Notes under the pieces: generated by a model
What the model was told of the DNA's origin: nothing
Databases searched by the model: none
Seen by the model: only the letters and a program-made list of their open reading frames with translations
Origin: an uncultured Porphyromonadaceae bacterium
GTDB taxonomy: Bacteria; Bacteroidota; Bacteroidia; Bacteroidales; Muribaculaceae
NCBI GenBank assembly: GCA_900552325.1
Contig: URZG01000015.1
Coordinates: forward strand, 1-16,915
Direction: 5' to 3'
Length of the DNA stretch: 16,915 nucleotides
Translations under genes and position numbers: made by a program
Part shown: positions 6,952 through 14,600 of the stretch, piece by piece
Numbering within the stretch: the first letter of the stretch is position 1
Layout of the letters: the number at the start of each line of letters is the position of its first letter

Positions 6952-6983
6952 CAAAGTTAGTCAGAATCGCGCGTTCAGGCAAA
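6952..6983 (-). promoter_or_regulatory. Promoter of the flippase-like gene
   Basis: TTTG at 6983-6980, 20 bp, TAACTTTG at 6959-6952 on the minus strand: a full match to the Bacteroidota consensus. The start point near 6947 leaves a leader of about 17 bases before the preferred GTG start and excludes the upstream TTG. Confidence 0.7.
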
Positions 6984-7118
6984 TATCGTGTCGGAAACCG
7001 AGGCCATCCCCGGGATATATTTGAAGCGGATTATAATATAATAGTGAGTGCGTTGGTAAAAAGGTCGGAAAATTGTTTAAATATCCAAATGATAACGGAT
7101 GTTTGCTTTTTTTATACA

Positions 7119-7126
7119 TAATTTTG
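7119..7126 (+). promoter_or_regulatory. Candidate -7 box for the beta-barrel gene
   Basis: TAATTTTG fits TAnnTTTG, but no TTTG is found at the usual 19-20 bp upstream, so the call rests on one element. It would give a leader of about 95 bases ahead of the ATG at 7228. The 270-bp gap between the two divergent genes is AT-rich and holds no convincing gene. Confidence 0.35.
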
Positions 7127-7198
7127 CTGCCGATTTGAAAACGCACGTGCTTCTATTTATTTGAAAATCTTATGGATTTCAGCCGCAAGGCTCGGTCC

Positions 7199-7215
7199 GT
7201 TATTATTTCAATAAC
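7199..7215 (+). other. AT-rich hairpin just upstream of the beta-barrel start codon
   Basis: GTTATT, loop ATTTC, AATAAC: 6-bp stem ending 12 bases before the ATG at 7228. It may influence translation initiation or mRNA stability; weakly supported. Confidence 0.25.
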
Positions 7216-7227
7216 TTTTATAAAGGT

Positions 7228-7782
7228 ATGAAAAAGATTCTTTCTTTGGTCGTAATGACTATCGTATCACTCAGTGCAATGGCTGAGGATCTCTATGTAG
7301 GCGGTTCGCTCAATTTCTGGCGTAATTCCACCGACGAGCACACCACCATCACCATTCTCCCCGAAATCGGCTACAAACTCAACAAGACCTGGGACCTCGG
7401 TATGCAGATCGGTTACCAGCACGATGAGGTCGGCGCTGATGACGACAAGGTGATCGGCAACTTCTTCCAGATCGCTCCCTATGCCCGCTGCACGTTCTAT
7501 CAGGTCGGTATCGTTGACCTATTCGTTGACGGCGGTTTCGGCATCGAGACCGGTAAAACCCGCTTCCACGGCGAATCTTCCGAAGCAGCTACCGCATGGA
7601 ACATCGGCTTCAAACCCGGCGTGGCTCTCAACCTCAACAACAAATTCTCCCTGCTGGCACACTTCGGCTTCCTCGGCTACGAGGGCGCCAACGACGGTGC
7701 CAAGAGCGTAGGCAAGAAGGAAGGCTTCGGACTCCGTTTCAGCGGTGACGCCCTCAGCTTCGGTATGCGCTACAATTTCTGA
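7228..7782 (+). CDS. Small outer-membrane beta-barrel protein
   Basis: A 184-residue exported protein. Residues 1-19 form a signal peptide (MKKILSLVVMTIVSLSAMA, cleavage before EDLYV). The rest is alternating amphipathic strands with Gly/aromatic turns: YVGGSLNFW, ILPEIGYKLNKTWDLGMQIG, VDLFVDGGFGIETG, WNIGFKPGVALNLNNKFSLL. It ends LSFGMRYNF, a C-terminal aromatic residue being the usual outer-membrane insertion signal. It probably folds as an 8-strand barrel of the OmpA/OmpX size class; specific ligand or role unknown. It is a single-gene unit, divergent from the flippase-like gene and closed by a strong terminator. Codon use looks biased toward few codons (CTC, CGC, GGC), compatible with high expression. 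Confidence 0.85.
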   Translation: MKKILSLVVMTIVSLSAMAEDLYVGGSLNFWRNSTDEHTTITILPEIGYKLNKTWDLGMQIGYQHDEVGADDDKVIGNFFQIAPYARCTFYQVGIVDLFVDGGFGIETGKTRFHGESSEAATAWNIGFKPGVALNLNNKFSLLAHFGFLGYEGANDGAKSVGKKEGFGLRFSGDALSFGMRYNF

Positions 7783-7810
7783 TTACGCATCCGAACATAA
7801 ATGATATTGA

Positions 7811-7862
7811 GGCGGTGTGTCAAATCATGATTTGACACACCGCCTTTTTCTTTTATTTCGTT
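7811..7862 (+). terminator. Strong intrinsic terminator after the beta-barrel gene
   Basis: A perfect 34-base palindrome (7811-7844; arms begin GGCGGTGTGTCAAAT and mirror exactly) is followed by TTTTTCTTTTATTT. It starts about 28 bases after the stop. The complement is not followed by a T-run, so it mainly serves the plus strand. Confidence 0.93.
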
Positions 7863-7874
7863 TCTATTCCGATT

Positions 7875-7904
7875 TTTTCCAATATTCTGGTGAATATCGG
7901 AAAA
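7875..7904. promoter_or_regulatory. Operator-like inverted repeat in the AraC-family gene promoter
   Basis: TTTTCCAATATTC at 7875-7887 and GAATATCGGAAAA at 7892-7904 form 13-base arms with one mismatch around a four-base spacer. The centre is about 34 bases before the predicted start point, covering the -33 region, the expected place for a repressor or autoregulator. It could alternatively form an RNA hairpin, but it lies upstream of the start point. Confidence 0.5.
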
Positions 7905-7911
7905 TAATTCC

Positions 7912-7919
7912 TATATTTG
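7912..7919 (+). promoter_or_regulatory. -7 box of the AraC-family regulator gene
   Basis: TATATTTG matches TAnnTTTG and lies 25 bases before the ATG at 7945. No good TTTG is found at -33; instead that region is filled by the inverted repeat at 7875-7904, consistent with a regulated promoter. Confidence 0.5.
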
Positions 7920-7944
7920 CCTGTGGAATCATTAGAATGTAACT

Positions 7945-8853
7945 ATGACTGAAATCACAACGCCGTTCGACCAGGCCAACCTCGCCACGGTGATGGAAAC
8001 GCTGAAAAACTATTCGGTGGACTATTCTCATCTTGGCGAGGATTATATCATATCGCGCATCAGTGCCGTCAAGCCTCAGTTCAAACGGAAACTGATGGGA
8101 CGTTTTGACGGTCTGACGGTGCTGGTGTCGGTAAAAGGCACGCTGCATCTCACTCTCAATATGGAGTCGGTGGTGGTGAGACCTAATTCCGCGGTGTTCA
8201 TCGCTCCGGAGACTTTCCTGCGCCCGGAAAAAGTCGACGAGGAGGAGCTGGAATTTTTTATGCTTTTCCTTTCCAACCGCTTCATACACGGCATAAATTT
8301 CGATATGAATGCCGTGAACACCTCGCTTCTGGCTTCCAACGACCCTGTGCTGCAGCTGACTCCGGAGCGCACCGAGGTGTTGCGGAGGTATTTTGACCTT
8401 CTCCATCTCACTTCGCTGGAAAACAACAGTTATTCGCGCCATATAGCGCGCTCGCTGGCCGAAGCGGCCGGTTATCAGCTCATGGCTTACGGCGAGGAGG
8501 CGGCAAGGAGAATGTCGGAGGAGCAGCCCAAGACACGACGCGCCACCTACGTCCGAACGTTTCTCGGCCTGGTGCGCGACAACCACCGCTGCGAGCGGTC
8601 GATCGGATTTTATGCCGACCGGATGTTCATCTCCCCGAAATACCTTTCACTGATCATCAAGGAGGCCACCGGAAAATCCGCCGCCGAGTGGATTGACCAG
8701 TATGTGATCCAGGAGGCCAAGAATCTGCTACGTTATTCGGGCAAGAATGTGCAACAGATAGCCTACGAGCTGAATTTCACCAACCAGTCGTCGTTCGGTA
8801 AGTATTTCAAGCATATCACCGGACTGTCGCCGACGCAATTTCAGAATTCCTAA
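7945..8853 (+). CDS. AraC-family transcriptional regulator
   Basis: A 302-residue cytoplasmic DNA-binding regulator. Residues 25-120 are a beta-rich cupin-like sensor domain (LTVLVSVKGTLHLTLNMESV at 57-76, VRPNSAVFIAP at 78-88). Residues about 200-302 form the double helix-turn-helix AraC domain: RSIGFYADRMFISPKYLSLI at 218-237 is the first HTH and VQQIAYELNFTNQSSFGKYF at 269-288 the second, followed by ITGLSPTQF, the standard end of the domain. The ligand is unknown. An inverted repeat in its own promoter suggests autoregulation or control by a partner. The DUF4190-like membrane gene starts 21 bp downstream and is probably co-transcribed. Confidence 0.93.
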   Translation: MTEITTPFDQANLATVMETLKNYSVDYSHLGEDYIISRISAVKPQFKRKLMGRFDGLTVLVSVKGTLHLTLNMESVVVRPNSAVFIAPETFLRPEKVDEEELEFFMLFLSNRFIHGINFDMNAVNTSLLASNDPVLQLTPERTEVLRRYFDLLHLTSLENNSYSRHIARSLAEAAGYQLMAYGEEAARRMSEEQPKTRRATYVRTFLGLVRDNHRCERSIGFYADRMFISPKYLSLIIKEATGKSAAEWIDQYVIQEAKNLLRYSGKNVQQIAYELNFTNQSSFGKYFKHITGLSPTQFQNS

Positions 8854-8874
8854 TCCTTTATTCCCCATATCATC

Positions 8875-9231
8875 ATGAACGACAATCAACAGCCTTACAA
8901 CAACCGCCCCCCTTATAACGGACAGCCGCAGCCTCCTTATGGCGCTCCTGCGCAGCCGTATTATCAGCAGCCACAAGTGGTGGTGGCACGGTCCAGGACC
9001 AACGGTTTGGGTACTGCCGGATTCGTGCTTTCGCTTCTGGCCTGGATTTTCTGCTGGGTTCCGTTCGCGAATATCATCCTTTGGGTGCTCGGCCTGATAT
9101 TCTCCATCATCGGACTGTTCAAGGCGCCGAGAGGTCTGGCCATCGCGGGATTCGTGCTTTCCACTCTGTCCATTATCCTTGTGATAGTCTGCATCGTGTT
9201 CCTCGGCGGTCTGGCGCTACTTTCTGTCTGA
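8875..9231 (+). CDS. DUF4190-like small membrane protein with Pro/Gln/Tyr-rich N-terminus
   Basis: A 118-residue protein. Residues 1-34 are a disordered tail rich in Pro, Gln, Tyr and Asn (PPYGAPAQPYYQQPQ). Residues 45-117 are hydrophobic with about three membrane segments. The motif AGFVLS occurs twice (48-53 and 91-96), the internal repeat typical of DUF4190 proteins. Function unknown. It follows the AraC-family gene by 21 bp on the same strand and its last 15 bases overlap the end of the oppositely oriented DUF4954 gene, so no dedicated terminator is present between them. Confidence 0.75.
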   Translation: MNDNQQPYNNRPPYNGQPQPPYGAPAQPYYQQPQVVVARSRTNGLGTAGFVLSLLAWIFCWVPFANIILWVLGLIFSIIGLFKAPRGLAIAGFVLSTLSIILVIVCIVFLGGLALLSV

Positions 9232-11007
9232 AAGGGCTGCCGCACGCATTTTAATCTCAGACAGACGTTTTTTCAGGGCGTCCAGCGTAGGGTCGTTATC
9301 GGCCAGCGCGGGACGACCTGCCATTTCGGCTTCCTTGGAGGCGTCGGCCAGCACAAGGGTCAGATATTCCTCTTCGGCACGGATATATGCATCAAGGAGT
9401 TCGGAGGGTGTGTATCCCTCTGACGGCAGTCCGTATAATTCACTGCAAATTTCAGGAAGCGGTTGGCCGAGAGCGAATTCCCGCTCCATTTCGGCCACCC
9501 GGGGGAGCGATGCGGCCAGGGTGCGGGCCAGGTCTGACAACGACCGGATCGCACCTGACTGCAGTCCGGCTATGATACTGTCGATTACTTCCTTCGGCAT
9601 CACGTATCCCGCCATGTCGGTCCAGCTATCCGTGAGGTTGTGCTTCTTCACGCCGGATGCGTTTCCCTCTTCCTGGGCTATGAGCTGTTTTTCACCGAAG
9701 TAGCGCATCATGGCGTTGGCATACAGACGCCGGCCTTTGGCCATGGCACGGCGTGATATGGCAGTCCCCTCATGAATGAAATCGCTGTCGGCGTTTTCTG
9801 CTGTCCGTTCCAGAGAATCCATCAGGTTGACAGCTGACTGCATACGGCTTACAGTCGCCGGATTGAGGGCGTCAAATCCTATTATGTCAAGGCGTCGGTC
9901 GGCGGGTCGCCGGTCGCGTGCGGGCCATTTGGCGATATCGCGTGCGGTGCCGCATTTCACAAGGTTCTCTCCCGGCAGCAATCGGCTGAGGCCGTCGTTC
10001 CCGGCTATGAGATATGAGAAGGGGAACTGCCGTGTGTCGGGATGTGAGTAATGGCGGCCGCTCACCATCGTGAAGTCACCGATGCGTGCCGGCCACATTA
10101 TGTAGCTGTCGGAGGCGCATTTGCATCCACGACCCATCGTGCCGTAATGTATGGGACCGAGTTTGTAGAGGTGGTTGCTCTGGTTGGTGCCGGAGCCGGC
10201 GTTGAACATCATGAACTCCCCGCCGATGAGGAGGGTGGATTTATGTTCGGATACGGTGAAAGGACCGGCGAACACTGAGGCAGCCTCTCCGTTGCAGAGG
10301 TGTGAGTTGGCGAAGAAGAGGGAGTGCTGGGCGGTGAAGTTGCACAGGATCACGTTCTGCCCCGCGAAGCAGCGGGAAATCTGGGTGCCTTTGTCGATCA
10401 AGGCGTTTCCCTCAATCACACAGTCCTCGACCATTGTGCCGGCTCCGATTTCGGCGCCGTCGCCTATTTCCGAACGTATTATCTGTATGGCTCCTTTCAG
10501 CCTGGCGCCGTAGCCGATGAGGGGGCGTGCCGATGTGGTTTCCTCAGGAGGGAGGTTGTTGATAAGAGTACGGAGGCTTTCATCGTGGACTGCCAGCCCT
10601 GCGATCTGAGCCGTGATGCCGGGGGCGATGCGCAGAGATTTTGAGCCGGTTTCGTCGAGCACGTTCACTGTCGTGGCTCCGGCTTTCCATCCGGTGCCGT
10701 CTATTGTCCCGCAGCCTGTGATTTCGGCGCCGTCGCCTACGGTGTAGCCCGCGAGGAGATGTACGTCGCGGACGGTCACGTTGTCTCCTAACCGGCAGTC
10801 GTGCAGGTGGGCACGGTAGATTCGCGGGCACATCATCCCGTCGGTCTGAGCGTCGTGGTTTCCGAGGATATTGTCGCCTGAAAAGAGGGTGTCGGCGTAG
10901 TCGTCCGGCTCGAATCTGTCGGCGCGCAGCATCACTCTGTTCCAGTCGTGGCAGCGGCAGCCGTTATGCTCCAGCCGCGATATTTCGGCGGGGGTGAGGT
11001 GTCTCAT
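9217..11007 (-). CDS. DUF4954 family protein (left-handed beta-helix plus helical C-terminal region)
   Basis: A 596-residue protein matching the Bacteroidota DUF4954 family. Residues about 60-330 carry hexapeptide-like repeats of a left-handed beta-helix, as in nucleotide-sugar acyl- and uridylyltransferases (IGDGAEIGAG at 181-190). Highly conserved family blocks follow: EAASVFAGPFTVSEHKSTLL at 241-260, NAGSGTNQSNHLYKLGPIH at 269-287, SDSYIMWPARIGDFTMVSGR at 299-318. Residues 390-596 are mostly helical. No catalytic activity is established for the family to my knowledge; sugar-nucleotide or glycan binding is an inference. The ATG at 11007 overlaps the rfbC stop (ATGA), so it is translationally coupled; the longer open frame upstream is a shadow of rfbC. 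It is shorter than some relatives I recall. Confidence 0.85.
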   Translation of the reverse strand: MRHLTPAEISRLEHNGCRCHDWNRVMLRADRFEPDDYADTLFSGDNILGNHDAQTDGMMCPRIYRAHLHDCRLGDNVTVRDVHLLAGYTVGDGAEITGCGTIDGTGWKAGATTVNVLDETGSKSLRIAPGITAQIAGLAVHDESLRTLINNLPPEETTSARPLIGYGARLKGAIQIIRSEIGDGAEIGAGTMVEDCVIEGNALIDKGTQISRCFAGQNVILCNFTAQHSLFFANSHLCNGEAASVFAGPFTVSEHKSTLLIGGEFMMFNAGSGTNQSNHLYKLGPIHYGTMGRGCKCASDSYIMWPARIGDFTMVSGRHYSHPDTRQFPFSYLIAGNDGLSRLLPGENLVKCGTARDIAKWPARDRRPADRRLDIIGFDALNPATVSRMQSAVNLMDSLERTAENADSDFIHEGTAISRRAMAKGRRLYANAMMRYFGEKQLIAQEEGNASGVKKHNLTDSWTDMAGYVMPKEVIDSIIAGLQSGAIRSLSDLARTLAASLPRVAEMEREFALGQPLPEICSELYGLPSEGYTPSELLDAYIRAEEEYLTLVLADASKEAEMAGRPALADNDPTLDALKKRLSEIKMRAAALSDRK

Positions 11008-11552
11008 CGTGGGAGGTCTTTGAAAAACGGTGCTTTGAGGTCTTTTTCGGAAAGGCAAGGCTTTATGCCGTCCAGAGGCCAGGCGATGGCCAGGTCGGGG
11101 TCGTCCCAGCGCACGGACCCTTCTTCGCCCGGGGAGTAATAGTTGTCGACCTTGTATTCGAACCGGGCTTCGTCGCTGAGCACCAGGAAGCCGTGGGCGA
11201 ACCCGCGGGGTATGAACATCTGGCGCCCGGTGGTGTCGGAGAGTTCTGTGGCCACATGGCATCCGTAGGTGGGGGAACCGGGGCGCAGATCCACGGCCAC
11301 GTCGAGCACGCGCCCGAGCGAGACCCTCACGAGTTTTGCCTGCGAATGTTCGCCGCGCTGGAAATGAAGGCCGCGGAGCACTCCGCGGGTCGACATTGAT
11401 TCGTTGTCCTGCACGAACTCCAGATCTGTCAGTCCGGTGGCCTCGCGGAAGTCCGCGAGCCTGAATGTTTCCATGAACCAGCCGCGCGAGTCGCCGTGGC
11501 GCTCGGGCTCTATGATCCACACTCCTTTTATTTCTGCCTCGGTAAATTTCAT
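11004..11552 (-). CDS. rfbC: dTDP-4-dehydrorhamnose 3,5-epimerase
   Basis: RmlC/RfbC epimerises C3 and C5 of dTDP-4-keto-6-deoxyglucose, the third step of dTDP-L-rhamnose synthesis. The 182-residue protein is full length and has the family's cupin signatures: DSRGWFMETFR at 21-31, NESMSTRGVLRGLHFQ with the catalytic His, VDLRPGSPTYG, IPRGFAHGFLVLSD and VDNYYSPGEEGSVRWDDP. The other rhamnose genes (rfbA, rfbB, rfbD) are not in the window. The ATG at 11552 is fixed by the conserved N-terminus and lies only 4 bases beyond the -7 box, implying an almost leaderless mRNA. Its stop overlaps the DUF4954 start, a two-gene operon that suggests a rhamnose or deoxysugar connection for that protein. Confidence 0.96.
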   Translation of the reverse strand: MKFTEAEIKGVWIIEPERHGDSRGWFMETFRLADFREATGLTDLEFVQDNESMSTRGVLRGLHFQRGEHSQAKLVRVSLGRVLDVAVDLRPGSPTYGCHVATELSDTTGRQMFIPRGFAHGFLVLSDEARFEYKVDNYYSPGEEGSVRWDDPDLAIAWPLDGIKPCLSEKDLKAPFFKDLPR

Positions 11553-11556
11553 GTGG

Positions 11557-11588
11557 CAAAATTAGCGGTTTTCCGCGGTTCCTACAAA
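11557..11588 (-). promoter_or_regulatory. Promoter of the rfbC-DUF4954 operon
   Basis: TTTG at 11588-11585, 20 bp, TAATTTTG at 11564-11557 on the minus strand. The spacer contains a small palindrome, GCGGTTTTCCGC (11565-11576), that could be a regulator site. The -33 box overlaps the T-rich tail of the preceding gene's terminator. Confidence 0.65.
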
Positions 11589-11642
11589 TAATAAGAGGTG
11601 CGTGCTGAAGTTGCCGGCTGTGGGCGACTTCGGCACGCACCT
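11584..11642 (-). terminator. Intrinsic terminator of the giant secreted-protein gene
   Basis: Arms of 16 bases (11596-11611 and 11627-11642, starting AGGTGCGTGC) pair with one G-U type mismatch, and an inner GCC/GGC pair closes the loop. On the minus strand the stem is followed by CTTATTATTT. It lies 20 bases after the stop at 11663. Confidence 0.8.
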
Positions 11643-11662
11643 TTCAGGTTACGCGTCTGATG

Positions 11663-14600
11663 TTATCTTATGGCGATTTTTGCCACAGTGTCGGCGCTGC
11701 GGACTATGTAGGTGCCACTGCCGGGTGTCAGTACGAGGGTCCGGCGCGGTACGCCGCTGTAAGCGATCCGGCCGTCGGGATATGCCACCACGGTGTTTTT
11801 CCCTTCGGCACCCTCGATTATGAGGCTGCCCTCGGCGGCATAAATGCGTATTGTCTGCGCGGCGGTTTCATTGACCGGAGTCTGGTCGAGTGTGGCTCCG
11901 TTGGAGGGGCGCGACTCGCGGGTGGCGTAGAGGGCGGTCACATGGTAGGTGGGCTTTTCGCCTGACACGAGTGTTGGGTCGGTATATGTGTCGGCGTCCG
12001 CACCGAGGGTTGTGAGAAGTTGTCCGTCGCGGTAGAGGTTGTAGCCGGTAAGGGTCAGCCCCTGACCGCGGAAACCGCAGGGTGTGAATGTGAGGTCGTC
12101 GACACATAGTGCGAAGAGGTTGGCCGAGGTGTAGCGGATGGCGAAGTATACGGCTCCCTCGGGGAGGTAATAGCTGTATTCTTTCCAGGTGACAGGCACG
12201 GCGGTATGGGTTTCCATCAGGATGAAGTCATCGGGCGATGTGCCTGAGGTTGAATAGAGTACTTCCATCTGCTCGAGTCCGTAGAGATCGGTGGCTGACC
12301 GGGCGAAGAAGCTGATTGTCTGGTCCTCGCCGGTGAGACGGGGTGATATGAGCCAGTCGTCGTTGTGTTCGCCGGGATCGGCGATGGCGGAGAAGGCCAC
12401 GAACATGGTGTTGCCCGAATGGCACTCCCATGCGCTGCCGGTCATGTTGCCGGCGGGGCCGTTGAAAGCCATGAAGGCTTTGGGTACGGATGCGTTGGGA
12501 ATGGCTGTGGAGCCGTGGCCCACGCCGATGGTATAGAGGCCGTCGCCGTCGTATGTTGTCCACTGGCCGAGATAGTCTTCGGCGATTTCAGTGGTTCCGA
12601 GACCGATGGAGAAGGGCACGTAACCCTCCACGTCATCGGTGATCTCGACCGGAGTCTCGGGGCCGAGGTCGGGTGCGGTCCAGGTTACGGCGGCGCCGGA
12701 AGGAGCGGTCACGGCTGAGGCGTCGCGCGGTGCCGGCAGATTGTTGTGATGAACGCCTACACGGAGGAGTGCGGAATTGTTGTCGTCGGCTATCTTGTCG
12801 CCGGGAGTGGTTGCGCGTGCCTGATAGACGAGCTGCCCGGGGTTGACGGCGCCACGTGTCTGGCTGAAGTGGACTGTGGCGTACTCGCCTGCGGCGAGGG
12901 TGAGGGTCTGCATGTCGACGGTGACGTCATTGAGAATCAGTTCTACGTTTGTCTCGGCATCTGTCGCACCGGAATTTTCCACAAGGACTGTCAGCGTGAA
13001 CGGCTCTCCGGCTTCTACTACGGCAGGCGCGGTGAGGCGGTGGAGGGTGATGTTGGGCGTCGGGAGGTCTGCGATGGAGATGTTGTCGACGAAGAATGTC
13101 GTGGCGTATTCGCCGGTATTCCTTCCGGTGAGGGAGAACTGCACTTTGTCGGCGCCGTGGGGGAGGGGGATGATCATGCGCTGCCATCCGTCGATTCCGG
13201 CATGGGGTACGGCCTCGTGAGTGGAGGTGTGTGCCTCGCCGTTCTCTTCCCAGCTGATGGCGGCGGTAAGCCCGTCGGAGGTCCCTTTGGGATAGAGGAA
13301 ATGGAAGGTGAGTGCCGGTTCGGCAAGTCCTGCGGTGGAGAATGAGCCGGAGATGAATGTGGCCTCGTCACCGGTGGTGATGCCGGTGAAGCGCAGGAGG
13401 CCGCCGTCGCCGTCCTGTTCCTCTACGCCGGGATTGGAGGCGGGATTGGTCACTGTCCATGAGGCGTTGTCGTCGGCTCTCTCCATCACGAATTCGTATG
13501 TGGCGTAGCCGTCGGAGAATGATTCGTATGCCGGTGTGGAGTGGAGGCGCCCGTAGGTGGTGGTGTTGGAGTAGGAGGCGTCGGAGGTTCCGGCGATATT
13601 GGTGGCTGTCACGGCGTATTGCACGAACTCCTGGGTTGCGTCGGCCTGTGATGCCTCGTCACGGAAGGCGGGTTCGGTCAGGTCGGTGGCCACTACGGTT
13701 TCGGAGCGGTCGTAGCGGGTGACGGTGTAGCGCACACTTCCTTCCGGCAGACGGATCCCTTCGGTATCGGCGGCGGGCGCTTCCCATCTGAGATTTACGA
13801 TGCCGTTGTGTTCTCCGGATGTGGCTGTTACGCCGGTTACGGATGCCGGGCGGTGTACGCCCACGTAGACTTCCACGCTCTCTTTGAGCGAGCGGCCTCC
13901 GGCCGAGGTGACGGCAACTGAATAGGTCTGGAGTCCGTTGGGAGCGTTTTTTACGGTATGGCTTATTTTCTGGCCGGGGGCGCCGCTGAGTGTCGTGAGC
14001 AGTTGCTCGTCACGGTAGATCTCCACTCCGCTGATTGATGCGAGCGGTGCGCCTTTCATGTCGGTGGAGGGGAGGGTGAACTGCAGGGTGGCCTCCGGGA
14101 CGCCCTCGGGAGCGGCGGTGGCTGTCAGGCCGGTGACGGCGGCAGGTACCTGCGACGCTACTGGAGCGCTGACGGTGAAGTTGTCGACCCACAGATAATA
14201 TTTGTCGATGTCGGAGCAGGCACGTACGGCGAAGTGTACCGGGCCGTCGGCTGCGGGTGTGTAGTCTCCCCCGATGATTGTGTATTCATCGGTGAGGATG
14301 TCGGTCGGAGGCACAACTTCGGTGGTGAGTTGCTGCTGCTGGGTACCGTTTCCGGCGTAAAGGGCTACACGTTCGGGGTACACCTGGAGGGGGGAGCGGG
14401 TGGCTTTGGCCTGAAAACTTACGCGGTAGCTGTTGCCGCTGCGGAGGTAGACCGGTGGCAGCACCAGGTAGTCGTTGGCGTTTCCGGTTAGACAGATCGA
14501 GGAGTGTACCTGTCCGTCAGCCCATACCCAGCTCTTGCCGTCGCCGTCACCGTCGATGAGGGTGATGTCGTCCATATCGTCGCGGTGGTCGAAATCCATT

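Noticed and set aside
6961..7146. 61-codon minus-strand frame between the divergent genes
   Set aside because: It overlaps the predicted flippase-like promoter, has no family similarity, and is composed of AT-rich intergenic sequence.
7875..7904. Inverted repeat as an intrinsic terminator
   Set aside because: No gene ends toward it without an existing terminator, and it lies upstream of the AraC-gene -7 box, so an operator is the better reading.
11008..11640. Upstream extension of the DUF4954 frame by 211 codons
   Set aside because: It overlaps rfbC in another frame with Arg-rich low-complexity sequence; family similarity starts at the ATG at 11007.
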